A stretch of 64,000 bases of DNA. Source: Acidobacteriota bacterium. GTDB lineage: Bacteria > Acidobacteriota > Blastocatellia > Pyrinomonadales > Pyrinomonadaceae. This document shows, piece by piece, positions 52,020 to 61,342 of this stretch. Below the pieces are notes generated by a model. It did no database searches, was not told the origin of the DNA, and was given only the letters and a program-made list of their open reading frames with translations. Made by a program: the position numbers and the translations under genes. The stretch's first letter is position 1, and each line of letters opens with the position of its first letter. The stretch covers positions 186,001-250,000 of the forward strand of contig JADKEF010000003.1 in the NCBI GenBank assembly GCA_016718135.1, in the 5' to 3' direction.

Positions 52020-54446
52020 TCACTTCTCCAGAGCGTTGAAGATGAACGGAAAGGTTCCCCAACTCTGCCCGCGATGCTGAGGGCGAAAAGCGAATAGGAC
52101 GATCTTGCCTTTTCCGACCGTTACCTCCGCCAGAGCAGTCTTGCCGTTAAGTAATTTTTCGCCGAGCATCCAGCCTGAAAGCAATGCATCTTTTGCCGCA
52201 TATTTGGCGATGATCTTAACTCTAGCGTCTGCGGCAATGTCGAACGCAGAGCTCGATGAGAAATAAGCCGCGGTCTCCGGCCTCAAGCCCTTGGCTAACG
52301 GATCCTTCGTGTCGACATCGAGTTTGACGACCGATCCGGGATTATAAAATTCGTTTCGCCGCACACCGGCGAGCACGTTCCTCAGTGGTAAAGAAAATCG
52401 CTTCATCACCATCTCGCACGAGTCGTCGAAGCAGATCAGCTTTCCGCCGTTCTCGACAAACTTCTTGAGATTATCGACACCAGCAGTGCCGATGCCGCCA
52501 GCGAACTCGGTCGGATACCGCTCCGCACTCAGGCCGTTGACGATCGTGTTCTCACTGTCGGCTGGCAAAATGATCGCGTCGAGATCGAGATTCCCGCTTC
52601 GCATATCTTCATTCGAGACGGAGCGAAAAGGTATCTGAAAAGTCTCCAGTACCAGCCGCGTCCAGCCCTCATCCATCGAACCTCCGGCACCCTTGTAGAG
52701 GCCGATCTTCGGATTCGTTTTCAAAGGATTCGGCTTCTTCGCAAATGCGGTGTTGACAGGTGAGAGATTAACCACGGATCTCACCTGATTGATGTTCTCG
52801 ACTTTTTTGAGAGTGGCTCGGTCGGTTTCGAAATTCCTGATCTGATAAATGGCCTCCGCCTCAACGCCCATCTGCATCGGTAGCGTCCAGCCGGCCACAT
52901 CGTACGGCGCCTCGGCATCGCCATTTGGCAAAAGACGGCTTGGATAAACCTGTTTCTCGAATAGACTCAACACGTTGTTCTTCTGTGGCTGGTTTACGAA
53001 TACCAAAAAGCTCCCAAGCGGCATCTCGTGAAAATCTCTCTGAGCCGGCTCCATCTTCAGATAGAGCTCCTGCTTCATCTCAAAGACTTCCATTCCCTGC
53101 GCCATCAAGATCTCGAGAAATCGCGACACCGTCTCCGCATTCGGCTGGCCCGCCGGGATGATGAAAGCCTGTGGCTCACCGGTTTTCGGCGAAAGATTTT
53201 CGCGGCCCCGCTCGTAGAAATTACGTAAATATCGCTCGCGAAATTTCGCCCCCATCTGCAGCAAACTTCGCGACGCTGTCATCTCGATCTGTGCGATATC
53301 CGCCGGCCGCCAAACGCCGCCTTCCCAGGTGTCGGGATAATTCGTTGCGATCTCGAGCAAGTTTGAAAGGCCGCGTGTGTTTCGATTCCCGGCGAGTTGT
53401 TCCCGTCTGATCGTTACTGGCGACATCAAGTTCGCACTAGCCGCTTCCGACAGTATTCCGATCGAATTGTGATAATACGGAGCGGAGCGGAAGCCCCCGT
53501 GCCACCACGTGTCGTAAGTCGAATTCGTCGCCACGCCCTCCACATTCTTTGCTTGCAGGTCGGCGGCCATCTTGTATCCGATCAATCCGACCTCTCGCAA
53601 TATCGAAGGATTAACCCTTGGATTTGGCGGATCGAAGAACGGTGGAATAATAAATCGCGATGCCGTTGCACCTTGCTGGTGCACGTCATAAACGAGTTGC
53701 GGGAACCACTCTTTCCAGAACAGCTTTGTGATCGCCTGGGTCTCGACCAGATTCAGCATGAACCAATCACGATTGTTATCGTGACCGGCATAATGGTGAT
53801 ATAGCTCCGGCGGTGATGTCCCTTCACTTTTAGTACCGAGCGTTTTGCGATACCAATCAGCGACGATATCGACGCCGTCAGGGTTTGATGATGGCAGCAG
53901 CAATAGGATCGTGTTCTCCAGGATCTCCTTGGTCTCGGCGTCCGTTGCCGTTACAAGATCATATGCGAGATTCATCGACATCTGCGACGCAACGATCTCG
54001 GTCGAATGGATCGAGCACGCGATCGAGGCGATCGTCTTTCCATTCTTTACAAGATCATTGAGTTCCTTTTCGTCACGGATCGCACGCGGATCTGCCAATT
54101 TAGCGCTTATCTGACGATACTTATCGAGGTTCTTAATGTTATCTGCGGACGAGATGAAAGCAACGATCAGCGGCTTGCCATTTGTCGTCTTGCCGATCTC
54201 ACGAACGGCAACCTTGTTGCTCGCTTTGTCGAGTTTGGTGAAATAATCGTGGATCTGCCGCCAATCAGCAATGGTCTTGTCATCAGTCGGGTAAAAACCG
54301 AGAACCGATTTTGGACTCGGTACTTGGGCGACAATTGCCGCCGAAAACAGTAGAATCAAACCGCACAGACGCAGCGTTGCATGAACAACGCTCGAACTGC
54401 CGTTAACCCGAATCACATGTCCGCGACCAAATCCAAGGATAGCCAT
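52020..54446 (-). CDS. Exported M14-family zinc carboxypeptidase, about 808 aa
   Basis: The start is uncertain: ATG 54446, or GTG 54416, which would begin a cleaner signal peptide ending LLFSAAIVAQ. The zinc site HSTE (SIACSIHSTEIVASQM) and a later His (VYDVHQQGATASR) are the M14 ligands; NPDGVDIV and HDNNRDWF are the substrate-binding stretch. The family cleaves C-terminal residues from peptides; in this long exported form a role in outside protein digestion is likely. The C-terminal 250 residues resemble a class I glutamine amidotransferase-like domain (LICFDDSCE), a known M14 addition. Divergent from PlsC. Confidence 0.85.
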   Translation of the reverse strand: MAILGFGRGHVIRVNGSSSVVHATLRLCGLILLFSAAIVAQVPSPKSVLGFYPTDDKTIADWRQIHDYFTKLDKASNKVAVREIGKTTNGKPLIVAFISSADNIKNLDKYRQISAKLADPRAIRDEKELNDLVKNGKTIASIACSIHSTEIVASQMSMNLAYDLVTATDAETKEILENTILLLLPSSNPDGVDIVADWYRKTLGTKSEGTSPPELYHHYAGHDNNRDWFMLNLVETQAITKLFWKEWFPQLVYDVHQQGATASRFIIPPFFDPPNPRVNPSILREVGLIGYKMAADLQAKNVEGVATNSTYDTWWHGGFRSAPYYHNSIGILSEAASANLMSPVTIRREQLAGNRNTRGLSNLLEIATNYPDTWEGGVWRPADIAQIEMTASRSLLQMGAKFRERYLRNFYERGRENLSPKTGEPQAFIIPAGQPNAETVSRFLEILMAQGMEVFEMKQELYLKMEPAQRDFHEMPLGSFLVFVNQPQKNNVLSLFEKQVYPSRLLPNGDAEAPYDVAGWTLPMQMGVEAEAIYQIRNFETDRATLKKVENINQVRSVVNLSPVNTAFAKKPNPLKTNPKIGLYKGAGGSMDEGWTRLVLETFQIPFRSVSNEDMRSGNLDLDAIILPADSENTIVNGLSAERYPTEFAGGIGTAGVDNLKKFVENGGKLICFDDSCEMVMKRFSLPLRNVLAGVRRNEFYNPGSVVKLDVDTKDPLAKGLRPETAAYFSSSSAFDIAADARVKIIAKYAAKDALLSGWMLGEKLLNGKTALAEVTVGKGKIVLFAFRPQHRGQSWGTFPFIFNALEK

Positions 54447-54456
54447 ACTAGTTCTT

Positions 54457-54482
54457 TCTCCGCGTCTCCGCATCTCCGCGGC
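54457..54482. repeat. Short array of CTCCGCG/CTCCGCA units
   Basis: Three CTCCGC-type units at an 8-9 base step lie between the M14 peptidase and PlsC genes. It has the same style as the CTTTGCG repeats. Its presence suggests that the true PlsC start lies to the right. Confidence 0.55.
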
Positions 54483-54503
54483 ACAGAATCTCCCGAAAAT
54501 AAA

Positions 54504-55259
54504 TTGTTAACGTTTCCTGTAAAGGAGTCTAACAAATCGCGGCTCGCCGGAAAACTCAGATACTGGTGGGGCTGGCTGGTTGCAGGAACTCTGGTGCTTT
54601 TTATAGCCACTCCGGCGTTGTTATTTTTTGGATTGCTTGGCCGCAGAAGTTGGCTGCATCCGCTCGCGAAATGGGGAGCAAGCACATGGATGAAAGCCTG
54701 CGGAGCTACCATCGAAGTTACGGGCGGCGAAGATCTAGACCCTGGCAAAGCATACGTTTTCGCATCGAATCATCGCTCGTATCTCGACACGGCAACGCTC
54801 TTTTTCTTCGCTGGCCGAAAGATGGGACTTGTCGCGAAGAAAGAGCTGTTGAAGGCCCCGGTTTTCGGCCAGGGTATGAGCTTTGTGAATATCATCGCCA
54901 TCGACCGCTCCAATCCGGAGCGGGCCATGACATCAATGAACAAAGCGAGAGCGGTGATGGAAAAAGGGTTTTCCTTCGGACTCTTCGTCGAAGGAACTAG
55001 AGCTATGCCCGGCGAGCTTCTACCATTCAAGAAAGGAGCTTTCCACTTAGCTGTACAGATGCAAGCCCCGATCGTCCCCGTGGCGATCACCAATACCGAC
55101 TGGATGATGGGCAAGCGAACGGGCGTCGCGTATCCCGGTGTCGTCAAAATGAAACTGCTCGCCCCGATCCCAACCGCGGGCAAGTCCACGGACGACGTAA
55201 TGGAACTTCTGCTCGCCACCCGCACGGCCATCGCTGATGAGATGAGAAAGCAGCAATAA
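54504..55259 (+). CDS. plsC: 1-acylglycerol-3-phosphate acyltransferase (PlsC-like)
   Basis: 251 residues from TTG 54504, the usual size; ATG 54417 or 54381 in the same frame would run through a dispersed repeat. HX4D is NHRSYLD, and EGTRAMPGELLPFKKGAFH and PIVPVAITN are the other acyltransferase marks; a membrane anchor is at about 15-40. It adds the second acyl chain to lysophosphatidate in phospholipid synthesis. Start choice is the weak point. Confidence 0.88.
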   Translation: MLTFPVKESNKSRLAGKLRYWWGWLVAGTLVLFIATPALLFFGLLGRRSWLHPLAKWGASTWMKACGATIEVTGGEDLDPGKAYVFASNHRSYLDTATLFFFAGRKMGLVAKKELLKAPVFGQGMSFVNIIAIDRSNPERAMTSMNKARAVMEKGFSFGLFVEGTRAMPGELLPFKKGAFHLAVQMQAPIVPVAITNTDWMMGKRTGVAYPGVVKMKLLAPIPTAGKSTDDVMELLLATRTAIADEMRKQQ

Positions 55260-55291
55260 AAAACGGGACGCAGAAACCGATCCACGTCCCG
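55258..55291 (-). terminator. Rho-independent terminator after the LolA-like gene
   Basis: Read on the minus strand, CGGGACG and CGTCCCG pair over 7 bp around a 14-nt loop and are followed by TTTTTTA. Confidence 0.75.
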
Positions 55292-55315
55292 ACGTCTCGA
55301 TGTTCTCAAATTTAG

Positions 55316-56125
55316 CTACGGCTTGATCGGCGTAGGACTCACTGTTGGCGTCGGAGTAGGATCATCATCCAGAATTCGCACCTCGCTCCGTCCAACTCGA
55401 TAGTTGGTGAACTTTATCCTAATCTTCAGCTTTAGCACGGCTCCATTATCAAACACAAGTTCGTCATCCGAGGCCGAGTACGATGGAAACCAGTATTTTC
55501 CATCTACATTCTCGCGCCAAGTCTCAAAGATCGGGAATTTATTCACCTTGGTCTCTGGGACGCCCTTGCCTTTTGACTTAACGATCAGCAAGTCGTCCTG
55601 ATCGACCCACACTCGACCGGTAAACAATCGCAGTTTCGACTTTTTCGGGTCCGGAATGACCTTGGGCGTCACCTCAAAGACGTAGAGATTCAGGCCATCG
55701 ATCTTCTCATTGCCAATAAACGAAAAGTTGTACTTATCGACCGCCGACGGTTCGAGGGCAAACGGATTGACACCGCCCATGTCCTCGAGATCCTCGGCCG
55801 TAACCAAACCCGGTTCAGTCGAAGGCATCGGGAAGAAGACGATCTTCTCAAACCGCTCGCCCGCCTGCGTGAACGTCATGTACGAGTCACGCCGATACGT
55901 ACCCGTAATATTACCGCCAAGGCCAATAGTGTTGATCGTGGCTGAGCGGTTAAACGCGTATAAGGTGAGGGCCTCGCGAAAGGCACCTTCGTTCGTCGTA
56001 AATGCCTTCACGATGCGAGCGGTCTCGGCAGGAGACATGCTTCCTTTCACCGGAGCGGTGGTTTGAGCAAACACGGCAGCCGAAACGGCGAGCAGTATTA
56101 AAGAGAGAGTTATGAAACGCTTCAT
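55316..56125 (-). CDS. Exported LolA-fold-like protein of unknown role, 269 aa
   Basis: Two ATGs occur in a row (56128 and 56125); either opens a signal peptide ending AAVFAQ. The mature part has beta-strand patterns of the LolA/LolB-like fold (GLNLYVFEVTPKV, LFTGRVWVDQDDLLIVKSKGKGVPE, YWFPSYSASDDELVFDNGAVLKLKIRI) and a Thr/Pro-rich tail. Proteins of this kind are often annotated as outer-membrane lipoprotein-sorting-like. No exact function can be stated. Confidence 0.65.
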   Translation of the reverse strand: MKRFITLSLILLAVSAAVFAQTTAPVKGSMSPAETARIVKAFTTNEGAFREALTLYAFNRSATINTIGLGGNITGTYRRDSYMTFTQAGERFEKIVFFPMPSTEPGLVTAEDLEDMGGVNPFALEPSAVDKYNFSFIGNEKIDGLNLYVFEVTPKVIPDPKKSKLRLFTGRVWVDQDDLLIVKSKGKGVPETKVNKFPIFETWRENVDGKYWFPSYSASDDELVFDNGAVLKLKIRIKFTNYRVGRSEVRILDDDPTPTPTVSPTPIKP

Positions 56126-56209
56126 CATTATTTCACTATTATCCACGAACTACTAGAAAATAGATGCAACAGATGACTGAAAAGTTGACATAGCGTTTAT
56201 TTTGCACGA

Positions 56210-56236
56210 AAAAATGGCGGCCTTTGCCTGGCCGCC
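56210..56236 (-). terminator. Rho-independent terminator after mqnD
   Basis: Read on the minus strand, GGCGGCC and GGCCGCC pair over 7 bp and are followed by ATTTTTT. Confidence 0.8.
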
Positions 56237-56263
56237 TTTGACTCGTTTAGTATTTGCGGGCGA

Positions 56264-57124
56264 TTATCCCACAAAATCAACTTTCACCTTGTGAGGTATG
56301 ATGCCAGCCTTATGGCCTTCGGCGAGGAGGCGTTTGACAGCTTCCCGGCCGCGGTCGCCGTAGTCGAGCGTGAGGTCGTTGACCCACATCGCGACAAAGC
56401 GATCCGCCAGAGCCGGCTCCATATCGCGGGCGAACTGCATGGCGTAGGCGAGAGCGTCTTCGCGATTGTCCATCGAATAGACGATCGAGGCGTGAAGGTG
56501 CTTTGAGACCTTCTCCATCATCTCTTTGCCGAGATCGCGGCGAATGACGTTGCCGCCCATCGGCAGCGGAAGGCCCGTTTTCTCGTGCCACCATTCACCG
56601 AGGTCGAGCACCTTGTCGAGGCCCATCTGGTTGTAGAAAAGCTGGCCTTCATGGATCAGCAGACCCGCATCAACGCGGCCGCTTTTTACCTCGTCGATGA
56701 TCTCGTCAAACGGAATGACGACGTGCTCAAAATCTTTGTTATACAGCCGCAGAGCAAGATACGCGCTCGTCATCTCGCCCGGAACAGCGATCTTCATCGA
56801 ACCGATATCGGCGGCATTTCGCGGCTCTTTCGACACAACGATCGGGCCGTATTTGTCGCCGATGCTTGCGCCATGCGGCAGCAGAGCGTATTTGTCTGCG
56901 ACATATGCGTAAGCGTGAAACGAGATCGCCGTCACGTCAAAAACGCCGTTCTTCGCATCTTCGTTGAGCGACTGGATGTCTTTTAGGGTGTGCTCGAACT
57001 TGAGGCCTTCGGTCACGAGCTTGTTCGTGGCGAGGCCGTAGAACATGAACGCGTCGTCCGAGTCGGGCGAGTGAGCAACGGTAATGGTGCGTATTCCGGG
57101 AGTTGGTTCGGTCGTTTGAGGCAT
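56264..57124 (-). CDS. mqnD: 1,4-dihydroxy-6-naphthoate synthase (futalosine pathway)
   Basis: 286 residues from ATG 57124; the frame from 57199 would add a stretch antisense to the next gene's end. The family pattern is seen in VAHSPDSDDAFMFYGL and in LLIHEGQLFYNQ. It forms dihydroxynaphthoate from cyclic de-hypoxanthinylfutalosine for menaquinone. ubiX lies two genes upstream on the same strand, which fits menaquinone synthesis through a UbiD-like decarboxylase. Confidence 0.9.
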   Translation of the reverse strand: MPQTTEPTPGIRTITVAHSPDSDDAFMFYGLATNKLVTEGLKFEHTLKDIQSLNEDAKNGVFDVTAISFHAYAYVADKYALLPHGASIGDKYGPIVVSKEPRNAADIGSMKIAVPGEMTSAYLALRLYNKDFEHVVIPFDEIIDEVKSGRVDAGLLIHEGQLFYNQMGLDKVLDLGEWWHEKTGLPLPMGGNVIRRDLGKEMMEKVSKHLHASIVYSMDNREDALAYAMQFARDMEPALADRFVAMWVNDLTLDYGDRGREAVKRLLAEGHKAGIIPHKVKVDFVG

Positions 57125-57128
57125 AAAA

Positions 57129-57884
57129 CTAAGTGCAGGAGTAGTACACGTTCGTGTCGTACAAAACCTTAATTTTACCGTTTTCGGCGTGTTTGGCAAA
57201 TACGGCTTGCAGTTCGGCGATCATCTCGTCGTAGATCGGGTGATCTTCGTTCGGCATATACGACGCCGACAGCATTCGGCCCTTTAGGCCGTCGAAATCG
57301 AAGGTCTGCGAATTGGCGAAGTTAGCTGAGCCATATTCGCGTTGAAAGAAACTAGCGAGCTCGCTGGCCGCGATATTCTCATGCCTAACTCTTTCATAAT
57401 CACGTGCATACTTGAGTAGCAAGGCCTCGTACTCGATGTGAAACGGCGTCGTGTCGAGCTGGCGTTCATTCCATATAAGTACGGTGTACGCGCCGTCGCG
57501 TCCGATGCGTTTGAACTCTGGCCGCGTCGCCTCAGCATCAAACCAATGAAACGCCTGAGCCGCAAGGATCATATCTACGGACTTGTCAGGCAGAGTCGTC
57601 GCCTCGGATGTGCCATCGATCGGAGTGAAATCGGGGAACTCTCTGAGAAACTCGACCGCCGCCCCGAGCATCGCCGCGTTAGGCTCGACGCCGTAAACTT
57701 TGTTGCAATTCTCAAGGAACAAAGCCGTCGAAATGCCCGTCCCGCAACCAACATCCGCGATCACCGTCTCCTGCGTCAGCCCGCACTCCGACTCAAGAAA
57801 CCCGATGATCTCACGCGGATAATGCGGTCGGTATTTAACGTAGTTGGCTACGCGGTTGTTAAAGCGATCTACGGAATCAGTCAT
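57129..57884 (-). CDS. Class I SAM-dependent methyltransferase, 251 aa
   Basis: AdoMet-binding motif I VIADVGCGTGIST near 41-53, acidic loop VEPNAAML, and a post-motif FHWFDAE. The family (Methyltransf_11-like) has unknown substrate here. ATG 57884 follows AGGAG. It sits four bases from the SH3 gene's stop and overlaps the mqnD upstream region closely, so it is in one row with ubiX and mqnD. Confidence 0.85.
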   Translation of the reverse strand: MTDSVDRFNNRVANYVKYRPHYPREIIGFLESECGLTQETVIADVGCGTGISTALFLENCNKVYGVEPNAAMLGAAVEFLREFPDFTPIDGTSEATTLPDKSVDMILAAQAFHWFDAEATRPEFKRIGRDGAYTVLIWNERQLDTTPFHIEYEALLLKYARDYERVRHENIAASELASFFQREYGSANFANSQTFDFDGLKGRMLSASYMPNEDHPIYDEMIAELQAVFAKHAENGKIKVLYDTNVYYSCT

Positions 57885-58553
57885 TTAGTCTCCTGCGACA
57901 AAGAAGTCCATCTTCCATACGCCGCGTTTCTTGGTAAATCCAGCACGAAAATCGATATGGCTGCGAACGAATTCGCTCTTCACAAAGCCCTTGAGCCCAC
58001 CTTTGGTGGTCACGGGAAGCCACTCGGGATCTACCGACTTATCACTCTTCCCAAGTGTCTCGTATTCGACCTCGACGACGTTGTACGAGAGCTTTGAGAC
58101 GACCTCGGCGTTCATATTCGGCTCTTTTCGCAGATTCACGTTATTGCCAAAGATGACCTCGTAGTCGAAACCATCAACGTCGTCCGGCCACGAGCTAAAT
58201 GTGTACGGGGCCATGAACGATGTCTTGTCGCTCTTATCAAATGCACCGCCATTCTTAACGACAGGAAGAAACTCCTTCCAGAATCCGCTCTTCTTCGAGG
58301 TGATCTTCCAGACGCGTTTGAAATTGGAAATGCCGTCCTCGCCGCCAAAACCGTTCTTGATCTTTGGGTCGATGATGGAAAGGAGGTAGTTAACATCGCG
58401 CCGCTCGGCCGCCGCGATCAGCTTTGTGCGAAAGGCGAGAAACGATGCGTCCTTAGCAGCTTCGTCGACGGGCTTTACGTACTTTTCCTGACTGATTGCC
58501 GAGCCAACAAGCAGTGCCAAAATCGTAATGATAAATAAGATCCTTGTTGCCAT
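57885..58553 (-). CDS. Exported protein with SH3b-like domain, 222 aa
   Basis: Signal peptide (1-21, ending GSAISQ). A conserved helical region (about 35-120) is followed by an SH3_3-like domain (about 135-205, GNNVNLRKEPN, EWLPVTTKGGLKGFVKSEFVRS). SH3b domains often bind cell-wall peptides. The role is unknown. The stop at 57885-57887 touches the methyltransferase start. Confidence 0.75.
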   Translation of the reverse strand: MATRILFIITILALLVGSAISQEKYVKPVDEAAKDASFLAFRTKLIAAAERRDVNYLLSIIDPKIKNGFGGEDGISNFKRVWKITSKKSGFWKEFLPVVKNGGAFDKSDKTSFMAPYTFSSWPDDVDGFDYEVIFGNNVNLRKEPNMNAEVVSKLSYNVVEVEYETLGKSDKSVDPEWLPVTTKGGLKGFVKSEFVRSHIDFRAGFTKKRGVWKMDFFVAGD

Positions 58554-58586
58554 AGTCTGTCCCCTGCGCCGTTGACTGCCGCCCGC

Positions 58587-59216
58587 TTACGCAGGCGGTT
58601 CTGACACCTCTTCGCCGGTCCATTGGGATTTCTTGGAATGCGGGATATCAAATTGATCCAATATGCGAAAACAAAGATGCTCGACCAGGTCGTCGATCGT
58701 TTTTGGCCGATGATAAAAGCCCGGTGAGGCCGGAAGTATTCGGGCACCGGCATGCGTCAACCGCAGCATGTTCTCGAGATGAATAGCATTGTACGGCGTC
58801 TCACGCGGGACGAGCAAAAGTTTGCGGCCTTCCTTGAGACAAACGTCCGCCGCTCGATGTATCAGATTTGTCCCGGCACCGCTCGCTATCGAACCGATCG
58901 TTCCCATCGAACACGGCACAATGATCATCCCGGACTGCTTGTAGGAACCAGACGACGGCTTGGCAGCAAAATTATCCAGGCGCCAATAACGAATAAGTTT
59001 GGAATGCTCATCAAGGCCGAACCATTCGTTGATCTTCGCGGCGTTTGCGTCTTTGAGATTAACGCCCATCTCGACCTGCGCGACGACCGCCGCCGTGCCG
59101 GACATGATGAGATTTACCGTCTCGACCACGCCGCTGGCCGCGAGCAACTGCAACGTGCGGTGTGCGTAGATCGTTCCGGATGCTCCGGTAATTGCGACGG
59201 TTAGTTCCATATTCAT
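58587..59216 (-). CDS. ubiX: Flavin prenyltransferase UbiX
   Basis: 209 residues. Pattern: VAITGASGTIYAHRTLQLL, the VPCSMGTIGSIASG motif, the RETPYNAIHLENML motif and PASPGFYH. It makes prenylated FMN, the cofactor of UbiD-type decarboxylases. It lies upstream of mqnD on the same strand, so a menaquinone role is likely. Start ATG 59216 or 59210 are close; one is as good as the other. Confidence 0.93.
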   Translation of the reverse strand: MNMELTVAITGASGTIYAHRTLQLLAASGVVETVNLIMSGTAAVVAQVEMGVNLKDANAAKINEWFGLDEHSKLIRYWRLDNFAAKPSSGSYKQSGMIIVPCSMGTIGSIASGAGTNLIHRAADVCLKEGRKLLLVPRETPYNAIHLENMLRLTHAGARILPASPGFYHRPKTIDDLVEHLCFRILDQFDIPHSKKSQWTGEEVSEPPA

Positions 59217-59326
59217 CAATTTTACTGCTTTGGGGGAATAAATGCATCAAACTCAAGTGTATGGAGAATAACAGTTGTTTTGGCAGAACCGTGTTAGGCT
59301 CCGTACAGAGACTAAAAGGTCATCAA

Positions 59327-60781
59327 ATGAAATTATCCTTAATCCATATATCAAAACGACTTACGCTGATCTCGGTTGTCCTGGTTGCCGCTATCATTAG
59401 TACGAATGCTCAGGCGACTGGCAAGCCCCCGATCATCATTATTCCTGGGATCAGCGGTTCGCAGCTCGTAAATCCGGCCACTAATAAAGCAGTCTGGTTC
59501 AGCGTCAAGCGCGATAAAGATGACGACCTGCGCCTGCCTATGACTTCGTCGATCTTGAGCAGAAACCGCGACAGCCTCCAGGCCCAAGACATCATCCGCA
59601 AAGTCGAACTGCCGGTGCTGCCCGACGTCGAGGTCTATCAGACGCTGATCGACTCGCTGAAAGAACGAGGCTACACCGAGGCCACCTGGAACAACCCAAA
59701 GGCGACCGATGTTTTCTATGTATTCGCCTACGACTGGCGTCGCGACAACGTCGAATCGGCTCAGTTGCTTATGCAGAAAATGACCGATGCAAAGCGGCGT
59801 CTGCGCACCCCGAACCTGAAATTCGACATCCTTGCCCACTCCATGGGCGGCCTCGTCGCTCGGTACGCCGCGATGTACGGATCGGCCGATCTGTCTCGAA
59901 ACGGCTCGCCCGTACCCACGTGGGCGGGAGCAGCTCATATTGATAAGCTCATGATGTTTGGCACACCGAACGAGGGAGCTTTCAGCGCCTTTGACACGTT
60001 GCTCAACGGCTATCCGATTGTAGCGAATCGCGACCTTCCATTCGTCGACGACCCGCGGCCCGAGGACGTGATGACCAATCCGTCGGTCTTTCAGCTCATC
60101 CCGCATCAGAATTCAGCGCGGTTTCTCGATGAGAATCTACAGCCGCTAACGGTCGATATCTACAATGTCGATACGTGGATCACATACGGTTGGGGAGCGA
60201 TCGCCGACCCAAAATTCCTGAGCAAACTGAGAGACGCCAGTCGCCTCGAGCTGACAAACAAAGAGATCAAACCAGCAAAGCTAAATAAAAATGCCAGTGG
60301 AGACGATCGAATATTGGCGCGCACGACCTACGCTCAGGTGCGAGCCTATTTCGTCGCGACACTCGACCGTGCGCGACGTTTTCACCTCGCGATGGATGCG
60401 ACGAGCAAAACGGCTCCCGTGCAACTCTTCGCTTATGGAGGCAATTGTGCTCCCACGCTCGACGCCGCGGTCTTGATCCGCGATGACAAGAAGGGCACTT
60501 GGACAACGCTGGTCGATGCCAAAGACATCAAGACCGCCGACGGCAAACAGATCAAAAAGGACGAGGTCAAAGCCGCGATGTTCACACCCGGCGACGGCCG
60601 CGTCACCAAACGCTCGCTCCTATCCGAGACCGAACTAGCAAAAGGCGGCCCTGAAATGATCAAGATCCCGCTCGCCTCATCATTCTTCGCCTGCGGTTTG
60701 CACACAAGCCTCTTTCTGGAGAAGCAGATTCAGGAAAGTTTTTGGAGTGCTTTGGTTGTGGAGGAAACAGCTAAACCCTAA
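59327..60781 (+). CDS. Exported LCAT-like lipase/acyltransferase, 484 aa
   Basis: ATG 59327 follows AAAGG and opens a signal peptide (about 1-30, ending STNAQ); the frame back to 59192 runs over the ubiX start. IIIIPGISGSQLV is the oxyanion region, YVFAYDWRRDN is the LCAT-type strand and AHSMGGLVARY holds the catalytic Ser; the C-terminal His is likely in LSEGDGRV-like GDGRVTKRS. Lecithin:cholesterol acyltransferase-like proteins handle phospholipids or esters outside the cell. Convergent with the next gene, overlapping by four bases. Confidence 0.83.
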   Translation: MKLSLIHISKRLTLISVVLVAAIISTNAQATGKPPIIIIPGISGSQLVNPATNKAVWFSVKRDKDDDLRLPMTSSILSRNRDSLQAQDIIRKVELPVLPDVEVYQTLIDSLKERGYTEATWNNPKATDVFYVFAYDWRRDNVESAQLLMQKMTDAKRRLRTPNLKFDILAHSMGGLVARYAAMYGSADLSRNGSPVPTWAGAAHIDKLMMFGTPNEGAFSAFDTLLNGYPIVANRDLPFVDDPRPEDVMTNPSVFQLIPHQNSARFLDENLQPLTVDIYNVDTWITYGWGAIADPKFLSKLRDASRLELTNKEIKPAKLNKNASGDDRILARTTYAQVRAYFVATLDRARRFHLAMDATSKTAPVQLFAYGGNCAPTLDAAVLIRDDKKGTWTTLVDAKDIKTADGKQIKKDEVKAAMFTPGDGRVTKRSLLSETELAKGGPEMIKIPLASSFFACGLHTSLFLEKQIQESFWSALVVEETAKP

Positions 60782-61335
60782 CGCTTAAGCTTTGAAACTA
60801 TCTGTTTGTTAGGCAACGTTCCTTTACCGAGAACTTTACGAATGGCGTCGGCATGTCCGTATTCATCCTTTGCCTCGCGCGTTGAACTGCAGTTATTTGT
60901 TTGCGGCATTGCGGCAGCCTTATTCAAGTCTGCAAACACTATATATGTCTTACCTTTCTGGAAATCAAACTCGCAGCTGTTTGTCGATCTGGTTCCATCG
61001 GAATACCTGTTCTGTCCGGTAACAAGGAATATTGCAGATGCCAGGTCGCCTTTCCACCAACTTTCAACCTTAAATTTTACGACCATTTTCTCATAGCCAA
61101 GTGGTCTATCAGCTGAGTCTATCCGCCCTGAATCGAATTCGTCACGAATGCCTTTTCTATACTCGAAACCGACCACCTCGCCTTGAAAGACCATGGACGA
61201 AGTGTTCATAGCTCCCGCGACTATGCTCTCAAAAGTCTCGCCGGGCATACCTCCACACCCGCACGCTAAAGCAGATCCGGCTGCGATACAGAGGACAAGA
61301 GCGAAGGATGCCAGAACTTGGTTCAATGATTTCAT
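60778..61335 (-). CDS. Exported Cys-rich protein, NTR/TIMP-like, 185 aa
   Basis: Signal peptide (1-24) ending SALA|CGCGG. The mature start CGCGG, a central VVKFKVESWWKG, and a C-terminal GKTYIVFAD with TNNCSST fit the netrin/TIMP-like (NTR) beta-barrel, in which the N-terminal Cys pairs with a later Cys. Bacterial members are of unknown role. ATG 61335 chosen; 61341 is also possible. Confidence 0.65.
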   Translation of the reverse strand: MKSLNQVLASFALVLCIAAGSALACGCGGMPGETFESIVAGAMNTSSMVFQGEVVGFEYRKGIRDEFDSGRIDSADRPLGYEKMVVKFKVESWWKGDLASAIFLVTGQNRYSDGTRSTNSCEFDFQKGKTYIVFADLNKAAAMPQTNNCSSTREAKDEYGHADAIRKVLGKGTLPNKQIVSKLKR

Positions 61336-61342
61336 CGGCAAA

